The notes beneath the pieces are model-generated. The model saw nothing but the letters and a program-made list of their open reading frames with translations, had not been told where the DNA came from and did not search any database. A program made the translations under genes and the position numbers. From the NCBI GenBank assembly GCA_019187225.1, contig JABAQQ010000019.1, positions 124,001-188,000 on the forward strand: a stretch of DNA of 64,000 nucleotides. Direction: 5' to 3'. Numbering within the stretch: the first letter of the stretch is position 1; each line of letters starts with the position of its first letter. This DNA comes from Saprospiraceae bacterium (GTDB taxonomy: Bacteria > Bacteroidota > Bacteroidia > Chitinophagales > Saprospiraceae). Positions 52,803 to 61,558 of this stretch are shown piece after piece.

Positions 52803-52884
52803 TTGGTTATTCGTTACTGGTTATTGGTGATTAGTTGATTGAAACCAATAACCAATAATCAATAACCAATAACCAACAACAAAC
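52803..52884 (+). repeat. hairpin spacer rpsQ-rplN, GGTTATTGG/CCAATAACC words
   Basis: Left arm TTGGTTATTCGTTACTGGTT then ATTGGTGATTAG; right arm of five CCAATAA/TCAATAA heptamers from about 52844. Core GGTTATTGG pairs with CCAATAACC. Confidence 0.9.
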
Positions 52885-52890
52885 AAAGTC

Positions 52891-53259
52891 ATGATTCAGC
52901 AAGAGTCCCGTTTGAATGTGGCCGACAATTCCGGCGCGAAAGAGGTGCTTTGTATCCGCGTATTGGGCCATACCCGTCAACGCTATGCAGGCATCGGCGA
53001 TAAAATCGTCGTGACCGTGAAAGATGCCACGGCCGGTGGCGGTATCAAAAAAGGAACCGTTTCGAAAGCCGTTATCGTGCGCACCCGCAAGGAAATCCGC
53101 CGCAAAGACGGCTCTTACATCCGCTTCGACGACAATGCGGTAGTGTTGCTCAACGCAGCCGATGAGCCACGCGGCACCCGCATATTTGGTCCTGTTGCCC
53201 GCGAACTCCGCGACAAAGACTATATGCGTATCGTTTCGCTGGCCCCTGAAGTACTTTAA
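52891..53259 (+). CDS. rplN: 50S ribosomal protein L14
   Basis: L14 (122 residues), beta-barrel protein at the intersubunit face. It begins [26 protein letters not shown] and has [39 protein letters not shown] and [13 protein letters not shown], all highly conserved. Start ATG 52891. Confidence 0.98.
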   Translation: MIQQESRLNVADNSGAKEVLCIRVLGHTRQRYAGIGDKIVVTVKDATAGGGIKKGTVSKAVIVRTRKEIRRKDGSYIRFDDNAVVLLNAADEPRGTRIFGPVARELRDKDYMRIVSLAPEVL

Positions 53260-53266
53260 TAAAACA

Positions 53267-53351
53267 TTGTCAATGTGATTCATGTGACCAATGTGGTCAA
53301 TACGAAACATAAAGATTACATTGACCACATTATCACATTAGCACATTTAAA
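53267..53351 (+). repeat. hairpin spacer rplN-rplX, AATGTGGTCAAT/ATTGACCACATT words
   Basis: Perfect 12-bp pairing of 53290-53301 with 53320-53331, with further GTGATTCATGTGACC and TATCACATTAGCACATT words outside. Same family as the rpsM-rpsK spacer. Confidence 0.88.
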
Positions 53352-53354
53352 AAA

Positions 53355-53699
53355 ATGGCTACGAAAAATAAAGTAAAACGCTTCGCACCCAAGCTCCATG
53401 TTCGCAAAGGCGACTCGGTGATGGTGATGGCTGGCGACGACAAGGGCAAAACCGGGCAAGTGCTTCAGGTTTTCCCCGACAAAAACCGCGCTATTGTGGA
53501 AGGCGTCAACATCGTCAAAAAACACGTCAAAGCGACGCAAAACGAGGAGGGGGGTATCCAGGAAATGGAAGCCACTATTCACATGTCGAACCTCGCTTTG
53601 CTGGATCCCAAAACCGGTGAACCGACGCGAATTGGACGCCGCGAAGAAAACGGCGTAAGTGTCCGTTATTCAAAGAAAACAGGAAACGTCATTAAGTGA
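53355..53699 (+). CDS. rplX: 50S ribosomal protein L24
   Basis: L24 (114 residues), a KOW-domain protein that helps start 50S assembly. It contains [40 protein letters not shown] (KOW), then [31 protein letters not shown]. Its stop codon overlaps the rplE start (TGATG at 53697-53701), so the pair is translationally coupled; this junction has no spacer at all. Confidence 0.97.
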   Translation: MATKNKVKRFAPKLHVRKGDSVMVMAGDDKGKTGQVLQVFPDKNRAIVEGVNIVKKHVKATQNEEGGIQEMEATIHMSNLALLDPKTGEPTRIGRREENGVSVRYSKKTGNVIK

Positions 53700-54250
53700 T
53701 GAAATACGTACCTCGTCTCAAAACAAAATATCAGAAGGAAGTGGTGCCTGCGCTCATGCAGCAGTTCAACTATTCCTCGATCATGCAGGTCCCGCGTCTG
53801 ACCAAGATCTGCGTCAATCAGGGCATTGGCGACGCGACGGGCGATAAAAAACTGGTGGACAATGCTGCCAATGAGCTGACGACCATCGTTGGCCAGAAAG
53901 CCGTGCCGACCAAAGCCCGCACCTCCGTGTCGAACTTCAAATTGCGCGAAGGGATGCCGATCGGTGTGCGTGTCACACTGCGCGGCGAGCGTATGTATGA
54001 ATTCCTCGACCGCCTTATCAACGTGGCGCTTCCCCGTGTCCGCGACTTTCGCGGTGTGAACGACAAATCTTTCGACGGACGCGGCAACTTCACGATGGGC
54101 GTTACCGAGCAGATCATATTCCCGGAAATTGACATTGACAAGGTGTCGAAGATCATGGGTATGGACATTACGTTCGTGACAACTGCTCCGACGGATGCCG
54201 AGGCTTTCGCATTGCTGAAAGAGATCGGGATACCCTTTGTAAAAAGATAA
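53699..54250 (+). CDS. rplE: 50S ribosomal protein L5
   Basis: L5 (183 residues) binds 5S rRNA and contacts S13 across the subunit bridge. It reads [42 protein letters not shown], then [42 protein letters not shown] in successive blocks and [26 protein letters not shown] 53699 is chosen over GTG 53696 because it gives the usual start and overlaps the rplX stop. Confidence 0.97.
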   Translation: MKYVPRLKTKYQKEVVPALMQQFNYSSIMQVPRLTKICVNQGIGDATGDKKLVDNAANELTTIVGQKAVPTKARTSVSNFKLREGMPIGVRVTLRGERMYEFLDRLINVALPRVRDFRGVNDKSFDGRGNFTMGVTEQIIFPEIDIDKVSKIMGMDITFVTTAPTDAEAFALLKEIGIPFVKR

Positions 54251-54285
54251 TCAGGACTCTCATTTTCAATTTGATATAGAGAAAA

Positions 54286-54555
54286 ATGGCAAAGAAATCA
54301 ATTATTGCACGGGAGAATAAGCGCAAACGGATGGTGTCTAAATACGCCGAATTGCGCAAAAAACTCAAAGAAGCCGGCGACTACGAAGCGCTCGACAAAC
54401 TCCCGCGCAACGCAAACCCTATACGCCTGCACAATCGCTGCTTGCTCACCGGTCGTCCAAAAGGCTATATGCGCAAGTTTGGCATTTGCCGCGTCAAATT
54501 CCGTGAAATGGCTTTGTACGGCAAAATTCCGGGAATCACGAAAGCCTCCTGGTAA
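54286..54555 (+). CDS. rpsN: 30S ribosomal protein S14 (zinc-free form)
   Basis: S14 (89 residues) of the 30S head. It has [26 protein letters not shown] and the signature [40 protein letters not shown]. The CxxC pairs of the zinc-binding form are absent and the length is that of the long zinc-free form. Start ATG 54286, 35 bases after rplE with no repeat. Confidence 0.97.
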   Translation: MAKKSIIARENKRKRMVSKYAELRKKLKEAGDYEALDKLPRNANPIRLHNRCLLTGRPKGYMRKFGICRVKFREMALYGKIPGITKASW

Positions 54556-54561
54556 AATCCG

Positions 54562-54668
54562 TTGCCGGTTCATGGTTCGTGGTTCCTGGTTGTCTGATCA
54601 ACAAAACAACCCGGCAATTAAGAACCGACAACAAAGAACCAGCAACTAACAACCAACAACTATCAACT
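54562..54668 (+). repeat. hairpin spacer rpsN-rpsH, GGTTCATGGTTCGTGG/AAGAACC words
   Basis: Left arm GCCGGTTCATGGTTCGTGGT then TCCTGGTTGTC; right arm AAGAACCGACAACAAAGAAC then CAGCAACTAACAACCAACAA. Pairing is imperfect; a variant of the CCAACAA family. Confidence 0.82.
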
Positions 54669-54677
54669 TTTGATACA

Positions 54678-55088
54678 ATGCACATCACTGACCCGATAGC
54701 AGACTATTTGACCCGCATCCGCAACGCGCAGATGGCCGGTCATCGCATCGTCGAGATCCCGTCGTCCAAACTCAAGCAGGCGATCACGGAGATCTTGTAC
54801 GATCAGGGTTATATACTCAAATATACGTTCGAGGATAAAAACGCCGAGAATAAGCAGGGGATCATTAAAATTGCCCTTAAGTACGACCCGCAAACCAAGC
54901 AGCCGGTTATTCGCGAACTCGTGCGCGTCAGCCGCCCCGGACTGCGCAAATTCGCCGGTTCGTCCAATATCCCGCGCATTATCAACGGCCTGGGCGTTAT
55001 GATCGTGTCCACCTCCAAAGGAGTAATGACCGATAAGAAGGCCCGTGAGATGAATGTCGGCGGAGAATTGTTGTGCTATGTCAGCTAA
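54678..55088 (+). CDS. rpsH: 30S ribosomal protein S8
   Basis: S8 (136 residues), a primary 16S rRNA binder and the spc-operon repressor in E. coli. It begins HITDPIADYLTRIRNAQMAGH and ends with the signature GLGVMIVSTSKGVMTDKKAREMNVGGELLCYV. ATG 54678 is the family start; the open frame upstream is the repeat spacer. Confidence 0.97.
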   Translation: MHITDPIADYLTRIRNAQMAGHRIVEIPSSKLKQAITEILYDQGYILKYTFEDKNAENKQGIIKIALKYDPQTKQPVIRELVRVSRPGLRKFAGSSNIPRIINGLGVMIVSTSKGVMTDKKAREMNVGGELLCYVS

Positions 55089-55170
55089 GTTGATAAAGGT
55101 TGATGAACGTTTATAACGGTTTATCAACCCTTACTACCTTCGTCAACCTTCATCAACCCTTATCAACCAT
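55089..55170 (+). repeat. hairpin spacer rpsH-rplF, GTTGATAAAGG/CCTTATCAAC words
   Basis: Left arm 55089-55107 pairs with 55149-55167 with one mismatch in 19. Right arm has tandem CTTCGTCAAC, CTTCATCAAC, CCTTATCAAC 10-nt words. Same family as 30789-30844. Confidence 0.88.
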
Positions 55171-55199
55171 AAAGTCAAGAACTTAAGAATATCTGTGAT

Positions 55200-55760
55200 A
55201 TGTCACGCATTGGTAAATTACCGATCACGCTTCCAGCAAAAGTGGAAGTTTCTATCGCCTCCGATAATACGGTCACGGTGAAAGGGCCGAAAGGGACGCT
55301 TTCCCACAAAATTGACCCGGACATCAAGGTCAAAGTCGAGGACGGTACGCTTACCGTGGAACGCCCCACCGACCAAAAGCGCCACAAAGCGTTGCACGGT
55401 CTCTACCGCGCGCTCATCAACAACCTCGTGGTGGGTGTGAGCCAGGGATATACCAAAGAAATGGAAGTCATTGGCGTTGGCTATCGCGTTGAAAATCAGG
55501 GCAATCTCCTGACGCTCACGATCGGTTATTCCCACCCCGTGATGTTCTATGTGCCCTCGGAGATCAAACTGACGACGGCCATGGAAAAAGGTTCTCCGCC
55601 GCTCATTCGCCTCGAAAGCATTGACAAGGAACTGCTGGGGCAGGTATGCGCCAAAATCCGCGCCTTCCGCAAACCGGAGCCCTACAAAGGCAAAGGTATT
55701 ATGTTCAAAGGCGAACAGATCCGTCGCAAGGCAGGTAAAACCGCCGGCGCGAAGAAATAA
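55200..55760 (+). CDS. rplF: 50S ribosomal protein L6
   Basis: L6 (186 residues), two similar alpha/beta domains near the GTPase-associated centre. It begins SRIGKLPITLPAKVEVSIASDNTVTVKGPKGTLSH and ends with the signature RKPEPYKGKGIMFKGEQIRRKAGKTAGAKK. Start ATG 55200, about 30 bases after the spacer repeat. rplR follows after 52 bases. Confidence 0.97.
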   Translation: MSRIGKLPITLPAKVEVSIASDNTVTVKGPKGTLSHKIDPDIKVKVEDGTLTVERPTDQKRHKALHGLYRALINNLVVGVSQGYTKEMEVIGVGYRVENQGNLLTLTIGYSHPVMFYVPSEIKLTTAMEKGSPPLIRLESIDKELLGQVCAKIRAFRKPEPYKGKGIMFKGEQIRRKAGKTAGAKK

Positions 55761-55812
55761 CGATTATCATGTTCCCTGGTCGGAAATCAGGGGTAAAGCA
55801 TAAAAACAGACA

Positions 55813-56154
55813 ATGAAACGCAACAGTCAACAGAGCCGCTTACGCATTCACCTGCGGGTTCGCAAGAAAGTGAACGGTACGTCGGAGCGCCCGCGCCTCA
55901 ACGTGTTCCGCTCCAATAAAGCCATCTATTGCCAGATCGTGGACGATACCAAAGGCCACACTTTGGCAGCCGCCAGTTCCGTGGGCTTGAAAGGCAATAA
56001 AACCGAACAGGCAGCAGCAGTGGGCAAAATGATCGCCGAAAAAGCCAAAGACGCAGGTATTGCAACCGTCGTTTTTGACCGGGGCGGCTACCTCTACCAT
56101 GGTCGCGTCAAAGCTTTGGCGGATGGCGCACGCGAAGGAGGACTTCAATTCTAA
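55813..56154 (+). CDS. rplR: 50S ribosomal protein L18
   Basis: L18 (113 residues) carries 5S rRNA into the large subunit. It has [37 protein letters not shown], then [42 protein letters not shown], the standard ending. Start ATG 55813. Confidence 0.97.
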   Translation: MKRNSQQSRLRIHLRVRKKVNGTSERPRLNVFRSNKAIYCQIVDDTKGHTLAAASSVGLKGNKTEQAAAVGKMIAEKAKDAGIATVVFDRGGYLYHGRVKALADGAREGGLQF

Positions 56155-56155
56155 A

Positions 56156-56237
56156 ATTAGTTATCGGTTATCCGTTATTGGTTGTCAGTAATTTATACCA
56201 ATAACTACTAACCAATAACCAATAACCAATAACAAGC
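56156..56237 (+). repeat. hairpin spacer rplR-rpsE, CCAATAA words
   Basis: Left arm TTAGTTATCGGTTATCCGTT then ATTGGTTGTCAG; right arm ACTAACCAATAACCAATAAC and further CCAATAA copies to 56233. It ends 12 bases before the rpsE ATG. Confidence 0.9.
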
Positions 56238-56245
56238 TAAGCATT

Positions 56246-56773
56246 ATGGCAAGGCAAGAAAGAGAAAGAGACAGTACCCGCGCTGCCGAAGAGTCGGGTC
56301 TTAAAGAAAAACTCGTGTCGCTCAACCGCGTGGCGAAAGTCACCAAGGGTGGCCGCACCTTTAGCTTCGCCGCCGTAGTGGTGGTGGGCGACGGCAAGGG
56401 CCAGGTCGGTCACGGCTTGGGTAAAGCCCGCGAGGTGTCCGAGGCAATCGCCAAGGCAGTAAAAGACGCTGAAAAAAACCTCGTGAAAGTGCCCATCCTC
56501 AACGGTACCATCCCGCATGAAGCGCACGGTAAATACGATGCAGGCCGCGTCCTGATCAAACCTGCCGCCCATGGCACGGGTGTGATCGCAGGGGGCGCCA
56601 TGCGCGCTGTTCTGGAAGCTGCCGGCGTACACGACGTGTTGGCCAAGTCGCAGGGCTCTTCCAATCCGCACAACGTGGTAAAAGCGACCATCGCAGCCCT
56701 GACGAGTCTGCGCAGCCCGGTTGAAGTGGCCCGCCAGCGCGGTATTTCGATGGAAAAACTCTTTAATGGATAG
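56246..56773 (+). CDS. rpsE: 30S ribosomal protein S5
   Basis: S5 (175 residues) shapes the mRNA entry site and decoding fidelity. It has [86 protein letters not shown] in successive signature blocks. Start ATG 56246. Confidence 0.97.
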   Translation: MARQERERDSTRAAEESGLKEKLVSLNRVAKVTKGGRTFSFAAVVVVGDGKGQVGHGLGKAREVSEAIAKAVKDAEKNLVKVPILNGTIPHEAHGKYDAGRVLIKPAAHGTGVIAGGAMRAVLEAAGVHDVLAKSQGSSNPHNVVKATIAALTSLRSPVEVARQRGISMEKLFNG

Positions 56774-56868
56774 TTGGTTATCCGTTATTGGTTATCAGTT
56801 ATCAGTTTGACAGCCGATGACGAACCACCAATAACCAACAACCAACAACCAACAACTGACAACTGACA
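56774..56868 (+). repeat. hairpin spacer rpsE-rpmD, GGTTATCAGTT/AACTGACAACTGAC words
   Basis: Left arm TTGGTTATCCGTTATTGGTT then ATCAGTTATCAGTTTG; right arm of CCAATAA, CCAACAA (three) and CTGACAA copies that run directly into the rpmD ATG. Confidence 0.9.
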
Positions 56869-57048
56869 ATGAGTAAGGTAAAAATTACACTCGTAAAAAG
56901 CCCGATTGACAAAACCAGGCGCCAGAAAGATACGCTGAAAGCGCTGGGTTTCCGCAAGGTTCATCAAACGGTGGAGCACGAAGCCACGCCGCAGATCGAG
57001 GGTATGTTGCGGGTCGTCAATCACCTCGTTCAGGTATCGAATGCCTGA
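56869..57048 (+). CDS. rpmD: 50S ribosomal protein L30
   Basis: L30 (59 residues), a small 50S protein. It reads SKVKITLVKSPIDKTRRQKDTLKALGFRKVHQTVEHEATPQIEGMLRVVNHLVQV over its length, the complete bacterial L30 fold. Start ATG 56869 directly abuts the repeat spacer; the stop is TGA 57046-57048. It is shorter than the usual size cut-offs and easy to miss. Confidence 0.96.
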   Translation: MSKVKITLVKSPIDKTRRQKDTLKALGFRKVHQTVEHEATPQIEGMLRVVNHLVQVSNA

Positions 57049-57125
57049 ATTGAATCTGATGATCCGGAGCAGACGGTTCAGACAACGACTTTTCATTGGA
57101 TCGTCGAAATTGAAAAATTCAACTT

Positions 57126-57158
57126 AAAACCTGTGGGGTATAATCCCTTACAGGTTTT
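57126..57158 (+). terminator. terminator-like hairpin between rpmD and rplO
   Basis: AAAACCTGT (57126-57134) pairs with ACAGGTTTT (57150-57158), with an inner GGG/CCC extension. It ends in TTTT, so it could attenuate transcription between rpmD and the rplO-secY genes. Confidence 0.6.
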
Positions 57159-57199
57159 CATATCAGATAAAACCGGACTTCGGATATTTGATTCCCCGG

Positions 57200-57258
57200 A
57201 CTTTTTGAGATTAGAAAGTCCAACATCCAATGTCCAGCAATCCAAAGTCTAATTCTAA
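57200..57258 (+). repeat. AAGTCCAACATCC words before rplO
   Basis: GGACTTTTTGAGATTAGAAA, then GTCCAACATCCAATGTCCAG and CAATCCAAAGTCTAATT. A degenerate member of the AAAGTC/GTCCAA family seen in the rpsS-rplV and rpmC-rpsQ spacers. Confidence 0.65.
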
Positions 57259-57263
57259 CAGCA

Positions 57264-57710
57264 ATGGAACTCTCAAATCTTCGCCCTGCAAATGGTTCGG
57301 TCAAATCGCGCAAGCGCATTGGTCGCGGCACGGGTTCGGGTCGCGGCGGTACGTCCACCCGCGGTCACAAAGGTGATAAAGCGCGCAGCGGCTCGAAAGA
57401 AAAACGCCACTTTGAGGGTGGTCAGACACCCATGCAACGCCGCTTGCCGAAGCGTGGCTTCCAGAATATCAATCGTGTGGAATACGTGCCGTTCAACCTC
57501 GGCAAACTGGAAGAACTGGTGAAAAAGACCGGCCAGCAATCGTTGGATGTCGAAGCGCTCGTGGCAGCAGGGGTTGCCAAAGCCAGTGACAAGATCAAGG
57601 TGCTGGGCAACGGCAAGTTGACTTCCAAAGTGAATATAAAGGTACATGCCATATCGGCTTCCGCTAAAGCCGCTGTTGAAGCTGCCGGCGGAAGTGTAGA
57701 ACTTGTTTAA
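57264..57710 (+). CDS. rplO: 50S ribosomal protein L15
   Basis: L15 (148 residues), a late 50S assembly protein. It begins ELSNLRPANGSVKSRKRIGRGTGSGRGGTSTRGHKGDKARSG and continues QTPMQRRLPKRGFQNINRVEYVPFNLGKLEELV in the conserved order. Start ATG 57264; secY follows after 13 bases. Confidence 0.97.
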   Translation: MELSNLRPANGSVKSRKRIGRGTGSGRGGTSTRGHKGDKARSGSKEKRHFEGGQTPMQRRLPKRGFQNINRVEYVPFNLGKLEELVKKTGQQSLDVEALVAAGVAKASDKIKVLGNGKLTSKVNIKVHAISASAKAAVEAAGGSVELV

Positions 57711-57723
57711 ATCCTGCTCGTAA

Positions 57724-59088
57724 ATGAAACTGTTTACAGTTCTCAAAAATATCTGGAGCATCAAAGAACTCCGGCAACGCATTCTCTTCACGCTTGCGTT
57801 GCTGTTGATTTACCGCGTCGGCACGTTCGTGGTGCTCCCCGGCGTTGTGCCTGCTGCGCTCGAGAAGAACGCATCGAGCCGCAGCGCCAATGACCTCCTG
57901 GGTCTCATCAACGTATTCACGGGCGGGGCCTTCGACAACGCGGCTATTTTTGCGCTTGGGGTCATGCCCTACATCACGGCCTCGATCATTGTGCAATTAT
58001 TGGGCTTCGCCGTACCCTATTTCCAGCGCCTGCAAACGAAAGAAGGCGAAAGCGGTCGCAAACGCCTCAACCAGATCACCCGCTTGCTTACTGTTGCTAT
58101 TACGTTGGTGCAGGGCGGCGGTTACCTCCAATTGGTGCGCAGCATTCCGGGGGCGGTTTCGCCTGAAATTCCCGATGGCTTGTTTTGGTTTACCAATATC
58201 ATCATCCTTACCGCCGGCACCATTTTCTGTATGTGGTTGGGCGAACGGATCACGGACAAGGGCATTGGCAACGGTACATCGCTTATTATTCAGGCCGGTA
58301 TCATCGCCCGTTTGCCGCAGGCATTCGTATTCGAATTCCAAAAGCTTTTTGGCGACAACAAGATACTTCTCTTCATAGTTGAACTGGCTTTGTTCTTTGT
58401 GATCGTCATGGCGACTATCCTGGTGATCCAGGGCGTGAGAAGGATACCGATACAATTTGCCAAAAGGATGGTCGGTCGCTCGGGAGGTTCATTGCCAACC
58501 GCCAGCGCCCGCGACTATCTGCCTCTCAAAGTGAATTCTGCCGGCGTAATGCCCATCATCTTCGCTCAGGCGCTGATGTTCCTCCCGGCAACGGCAATAC
58601 AATACATGTCGGGTTCTAATGTGGATACGGGACGCATCCATATGTTCAACGACATTTACTCGTTGGGCTATAATGCGCTGTTCTTCATCCTCATTGTCGT
58701 GTTTACCTATGTTTATACGGCACTGATGATCAACCCTACCAATTACGCCGAATACCTGAAGCGCAGCAATGCCTTCATCCCCGGCGTAAAACCGGGCGAG
58801 GCAACCTCCGAATACATCGACAACATTATGACCCGTATCACACTGCCGGGCGCTGTATTCCTCGGTTTCATCGGTATCCTGCCGTCCATTGCGGCTTCCT
58901 TCGGCGTCAACCAACAATTTGCACTCTTCTTTGGCGGTACCACCCTCCTTATCATGGTGGGTGTGGCGTTGGATACCCTGCAGGTTATCGAAAGTTATCT
59001 GCTGACACAGAAATACGACGGTCTCATCAAATCGGGTCGCATTCAGGGACGTTCCACAACGGGCGTTCAGGTGGGCCAGCCACAATAA
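57724..59088 (+). CDS. secY: protein translocase subunit SecY
   Basis: Central channel of the Sec translocon in the inner membrane, 454 residues with ten helices. Seen: LRQRILFTLALLLIYRVGTFVVLPGV (helix 1), ALGVMPYITASIIVQLLGFAVPYFQRLQ (plug and helix 2), ITDKGIGNGTSLIIQAGI, and RSNAFIPGVKPGEATSEYID in the C-terminal cytosolic loop. Start ATG 57724, coupled closely to rplO as in most spc operons. Confidence 0.98.
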   Translation: MKLFTVLKNIWSIKELRQRILFTLALLLIYRVGTFVVLPGVVPAALEKNASSRSANDLLGLINVFTGGAFDNAAIFALGVMPYITASIIVQLLGFAVPYFQRLQTKEGESGRKRLNQITRLLTVAITLVQGGGYLQLVRSIPGAVSPEIPDGLFWFTNIIILTAGTIFCMWLGERITDKGIGNGTSLIIQAGIIARLPQAFVFEFQKLFGDNKILLFIVELALFFVIVMATILVIQGVRRIPIQFAKRMVGRSGGSLPTASARDYLPLKVNSAGVMPIIFAQALMFLPATAIQYMSGSNVDTGRIHMFNDIYSLGYNALFFILIVVFTYVYTALMINPTNYAEYLKRSNAFIPGVKPGEATSEYIDNIMTRITLPGAVFLGFIGILPSIAASFGVNQQFALFFGGTTLLIMVGVALDTLQVIESYLLTQKYDGLIKSGRIQGRSTTGVQVGQPQ

Positions 59089-59091
59089 ATG

Positions 59092-59155
59092 AATTTGATA
59101 ATGTGATAATTGGGTAATTTTATGATTATTGCATTGTCCTCATTATCAAATTATT
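59092..59155 (+). repeat. hairpin spacer secY-map, AATTTGATAATG/CATTATCAAATT words
   Basis: Perfect 12-bp inverted repeat (59092-59103 with 59141-59152), with GTGATAATTGGGTAATT words in between. It ends about 10 bases before the map ATG. Confidence 0.85.
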
Positions 59156-59164
59156 GAATTAAAC

Positions 59165-60019
59165 ATGGGACTTTTTGCGAGCGGTACTGAAGGCAAACGT
59201 GTCTTCTACAAAACGAACGACGAAATCGAAATGATGCGGAAAGCCAACCTGGTCGTTTCCCAAACTTTAGGTTATGTCGGAAGTCTGCTCAAGCCGGGTA
59301 TTACCGGTGCTGAAATTGACAAGGCTGCTGAAGAATTTATCCGCGACCACAAAGGCCGTCCCGCATTCAAAGGTTACGGCCAGGAAGACAATCCCTTTCC
59401 GGCTTCGCTTTGCATCTCCTACAATGATATTGTAGTGCATGGCATCCCGGGAAAAAGGGAGTTCAAAGAGACGGATGTTGTCTCGGTGGATTGCGGAGTC
59501 GAGTTGGATGGTTTTTATGGCGACGCAGCGTTTACCTTCGCCTTTGCTGAAGTAGAAGAGCCGGTTGTGGAAATGTTGCGCGTTACCTATACCTCCCTCT
59601 ACAAAGGAATCGAACAGGCGGTGCATGGCAAAAGGATAGGCGACATCGCTTTCGCTATCCAGGACTACTGCGAACGCCAGCACAAATACCATGTGGTGCG
59701 CGATCTGGTGGGCCATGGCGTCGGACGATCGCTTCACGAAGACCCGGAAGTACCCAACTATGGCAAACGTGGCAAAGGGCCGCTTATTCTGGAGGGACTG
59801 GCGCTGGCCATCGAACCGATGATCAATATAGGGACGAAAGACGTGTATCAGGACGAAGACGGATGGACGATTCATACCCGCGACCGCAGGCCCAGCGCTC
59901 ATTACGAGCACTCGGTAGTGGTGCGGAAAGCGAAAGCCGACATCCTCTCCACCCACGAATATATTTTGGAGGCTGTAAAAAATAACAACTCATTGAGAGA
60001 AATTTACCCAAAAAGTTAG
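59165..60019 (+). CDS. map: type I methionine aminopeptidase
   Basis: Removes the initiator methionine from new proteins. The 284-residue chain has the five metal ligands in order: Asp in DCGVELDGF, Asp in YGDAAF, His in [12 protein letters not shown], Glu in IEPMIN and Glu in YEHSVVV. ATG 59165 gives the family N-terminus; an in-frame ATG at 59129 lies in the repeat spacer. Presence between secY and infA is usual in Bacteroidota. Confidence 0.97.
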   Translation: MGLFASGTEGKRVFYKTNDEIEMMRKANLVVSQTLGYVGSLLKPGITGAEIDKAAEEFIRDHKGRPAFKGYGQEDNPFPASLCISYNDIVVHGIPGKREFKETDVVSVDCGVELDGFYGDAAFTFAFAEVEEPVVEMLRVTYTSLYKGIEQAVHGKRIGDIAFAIQDYCERQHKYHVVRDLVGHGVGRSLHEDPEVPNYGKRGKGPLILEGLALAIEPMINIGTKDVYQDEDGWTIHTRDRRPSAHYEHSVVVRKAKADILSTHEYILEAVKNNNSLREIYPKS

Positions 60020-60027
60020 ACCTTTGC
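60019..60027 (+). promoter_or_regulatory. possible internal promoter box GACCTTTGC before infA
   Basis: One mismatch to TAnnTTTGC, overlapping the last base of the map stop codon and 27 bases before the infA ATG. It could give infA and rpmJ extra transcription. Confidence 0.4.
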
Positions 60028-60054
60028 ACCCCGAAATTCAGTATCGCCTTTTTT

Positions 60055-60273
60055 ATGGCAAAAGAAGACATTATCAAACAAGACGGTGAAGTAACCGAAG
60101 CCCTTTCCAACGCCAACTTTAAAGTTCGGTTGGAAAACGGCCACATAATCCTGGCAACTATTTCCGGTAAGATGCGCATGCACTACATCCGTATTCTGCC
60201 GGGCGATAAAGTTTCCGTAGAAATGTCGCCTTACGACCTGACGCGCGGAAGGATCATTTACCGTTACAAATAG
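60055..60273 (+). CDS. infA: translation initiation factor IF-1
   Basis: OB-fold factor of 72 residues that occupies the A site during initiation. It reads [71 protein letters not shown] in full, the standard IF-1. Start ATG 60055, 35 bases after map. rpmJ follows after 55 bases with no repeat. Confidence 0.98.
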   Translation: MAKEDIIKQDGEVTEALSNANFKVRLENGHIILATISGKMRMHYIRILPGDKVSVEMSPYDLTRGRIIYRYK

Positions 60274-60328
60274 TCCTTAAAACCAGAATCTTAATTGAAT
60301 TTTCGCAAACTGAAAATACGACCTGACA

Positions 60329-60445
60329 ATGAAAGTCCGTCCGTCCATCAAGAAGCGCTCCGTTGATTGCAAAATCGTACGTCGCAAAGGCAAACTGTAT
60401 GTGATCAACAAGAAAAACCCGAAGTTCAAACAACGGCAAGGCTAA
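60329..60445 (+). CDS. rpmJ: 50S ribosomal protein L36 (zinc-free form)
   Basis: L36 (38 residues), the smallest 50S protein. It reads [20 protein letters not shown], then [17 protein letters not shown]. Only one Cys (Cys14) remains of the zinc ligand set, so this is a zinc-independent type. ATG 60329, TAA 60443-60445. It is too short for usual gene-size cut-offs. Confidence 0.96.
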   Translation: MKVRPSIKKRSVDCKIVRRKGKLYVINKKNPKFKQRQG

Positions 60446-60545
60446 TTTTAATGATGAATTATGAATGATAAATGATGAATCTTGTTTTTCATCTGTTTGT
60501 CCGGTTCATAATTCATCATTCATAATTCATCATTCATCATTTAAG
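60446..60545 (+). repeat. hairpin spacer rpmJ-rpsM, ATTCATC/ATTCATA heptamers
   Basis: Perfect 19-bp inverted repeat (60451-60469 with 60515-60533). The right arm is a strict 7-nt tandem: ATTCATA, ATTCATC alternating, five to six copies, ending a few bases before the rpsM ATG. Confidence 0.95.
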
Positions 60546-60549
60546 AAAT

Positions 60550-60927
60550 ATGGCACGTTTAGCTGGTGTGGATTTGCCCCGAAATAAAAGAGGTGTTATC
60601 GGCCTGACCTACATCTACGGCATTGGCCCTTCTTCGGCCAAAGACATCCTCGACAAGGCTGGCATTGACGAGAACACCAAAGTGGAAAAATGGACGGACG
60701 ATAACATCAAAACGATCGCCCGTATCATCGCCGACGAATATAAAACCGAGGGCCAACTCAAAGCGGAGGTTCAACTGAACATCAAACGCCTGATGGACAT
60801 CGGTTGCTATCGCGGCCTTCGTCATCGCAAAGGGCTTCCCCTGCGCGGCCAACGCACGCGTACCAATGCGCGTACCCGCAAAGGCAAGCGCAAAACGGTG
60901 GCAAACAAGAAAAAAGCAACGAAATAA
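60550..60927 (+). CDS. rpsM: 30S ribosomal protein S13
   Basis: S13 (125 residues) of the 30S head, with its tail toward the P-site tRNA. It begins [33 protein letters not shown] and has the signature [37 protein letters not shown]. Start ATG 60550. Confidence 0.98.
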   Translation: MARLAGVDLPRNKRGVIGLTYIYGIGPSSAKDILDKAGIDENTKVEKWTDDNIKTIARIIADEYKTEGQLKAEVQLNIKRLMDIGCYRGLRHRKGLPLRGQRTRTNARTRKGKRKTVANKKKATK

Positions 60928-60928
60928 T

Positions 60929-61036
60929 ATGATCAATGTGGATAATGTAATCAATATTTTCAATGTGACAATTCCACATTAAACTATTGACCACGTTGAC
61001 CACATTGACCACATTGACCACATTATCACATTATCA
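60929..61036 (+). repeat. hairpin spacer rpsM-rpsK, ATTGACCACA nonamers
   Basis: Left arm GATCAATGTGGATAATGTAA; right arm with TTGACCACG and three TTGACCACA 9-nt words in tandem, then CATTATCACATTATCAT directly before the rpsK ATG. Same family as the rplN-rplX spacer. Confidence 0.9.
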
Positions 61037-61038
61037 TA

Positions 61039-61431
61039 ATGGCAAAAGGAGCTGCAAAAAAAGTTGTTAAGCGCAAAGTCAAAGTAACCCCGGAGGGCAT
61101 CGTGTTCATCCAGGCAAGCTTCAACAACATCATCATTTCCATTACCAACAAACAGGGGGAAGTCGTTTCCTGGGCAACGGCTGGTAAAGCCGGTTTCCGT
61201 GGCTCGAAAAAGAATACGCCCTACGCCGCTCAGGTGGCCGCCAACGACGCCGCCAAAACGGCCTACGAAGCGGGTATCCGTACTGCGGAAGTGTTTGTGA
61301 AAGGCCCCGGCTCCGGTCGCGAAGCCGCTATTCGCGCCATTGACCAGTCCGGCATCAAGGTCCAGGTCATCAATGACGTGACGCCTATGCCGCACAACGG
61401 CTGCCGCCCGCCTAAGCGCCGGAGAGTGTAA
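61039..61431 (+). CDS. rpsK: 30S ribosomal protein S11
   Basis: S11 (130 residues) on the 30S platform near the E site. It has [46 protein letters not shown] across the first block and [42 protein letters not shown] at the end. Start ATG 61039. Confidence 0.98.
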   Translation: MAKGAAKKVVKRKVKVTPEGIVFIQASFNNIIISITNKQGEVVSWATAGKAGFRGSKKNTPYAAQVAANDAAKTAYEAGIRTAEVFVKGPGSGREAAIRAIDQSGIKVQVINDVTPMPHNGCRPPKRRRV

Positions 61432-61432
61432 T

Positions 61433-61555
61433 TATCAGTCATTAAAAACGTCATTGACAGTCATTTATAAAAAATGACCCTGAATGACCCTGAATGACCT
61501 TTCATGACTCTTAATGACCAACAACAGCACATTGACCACATTAGCACATTTTTAA
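61433..61555 (+). repeat. spacer rpsK-rpsD, AATGACC decamers with CACATTGACC tail
   Basis: Left arm GTCATTAAAAACGTCATTGA then CAGTCATT; right arm with tandem AATGACCCTG, AATGACCCTG, AATGACCTTT words, then CATGACTCTTAATGACC. The last 30 bases switch to the CACATTGACCACATTAGCAC word of the rplN-rplX spacer, making it a composite of two families. Confidence 0.9.
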
Positions 61556-61558
61556 AAA

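Noticed and set aside
54579..54677. Longer N-terminus for S8
   Set aside because: The 33 extra residues come from the hairpin spacer; S8 begins at ATG 54678.
60446..60545. Intrinsic terminator between rpmJ and rpsM
   Set aside because: The stem is long but A/T-rich, has no U-run and belongs to the repeat-spacer class.
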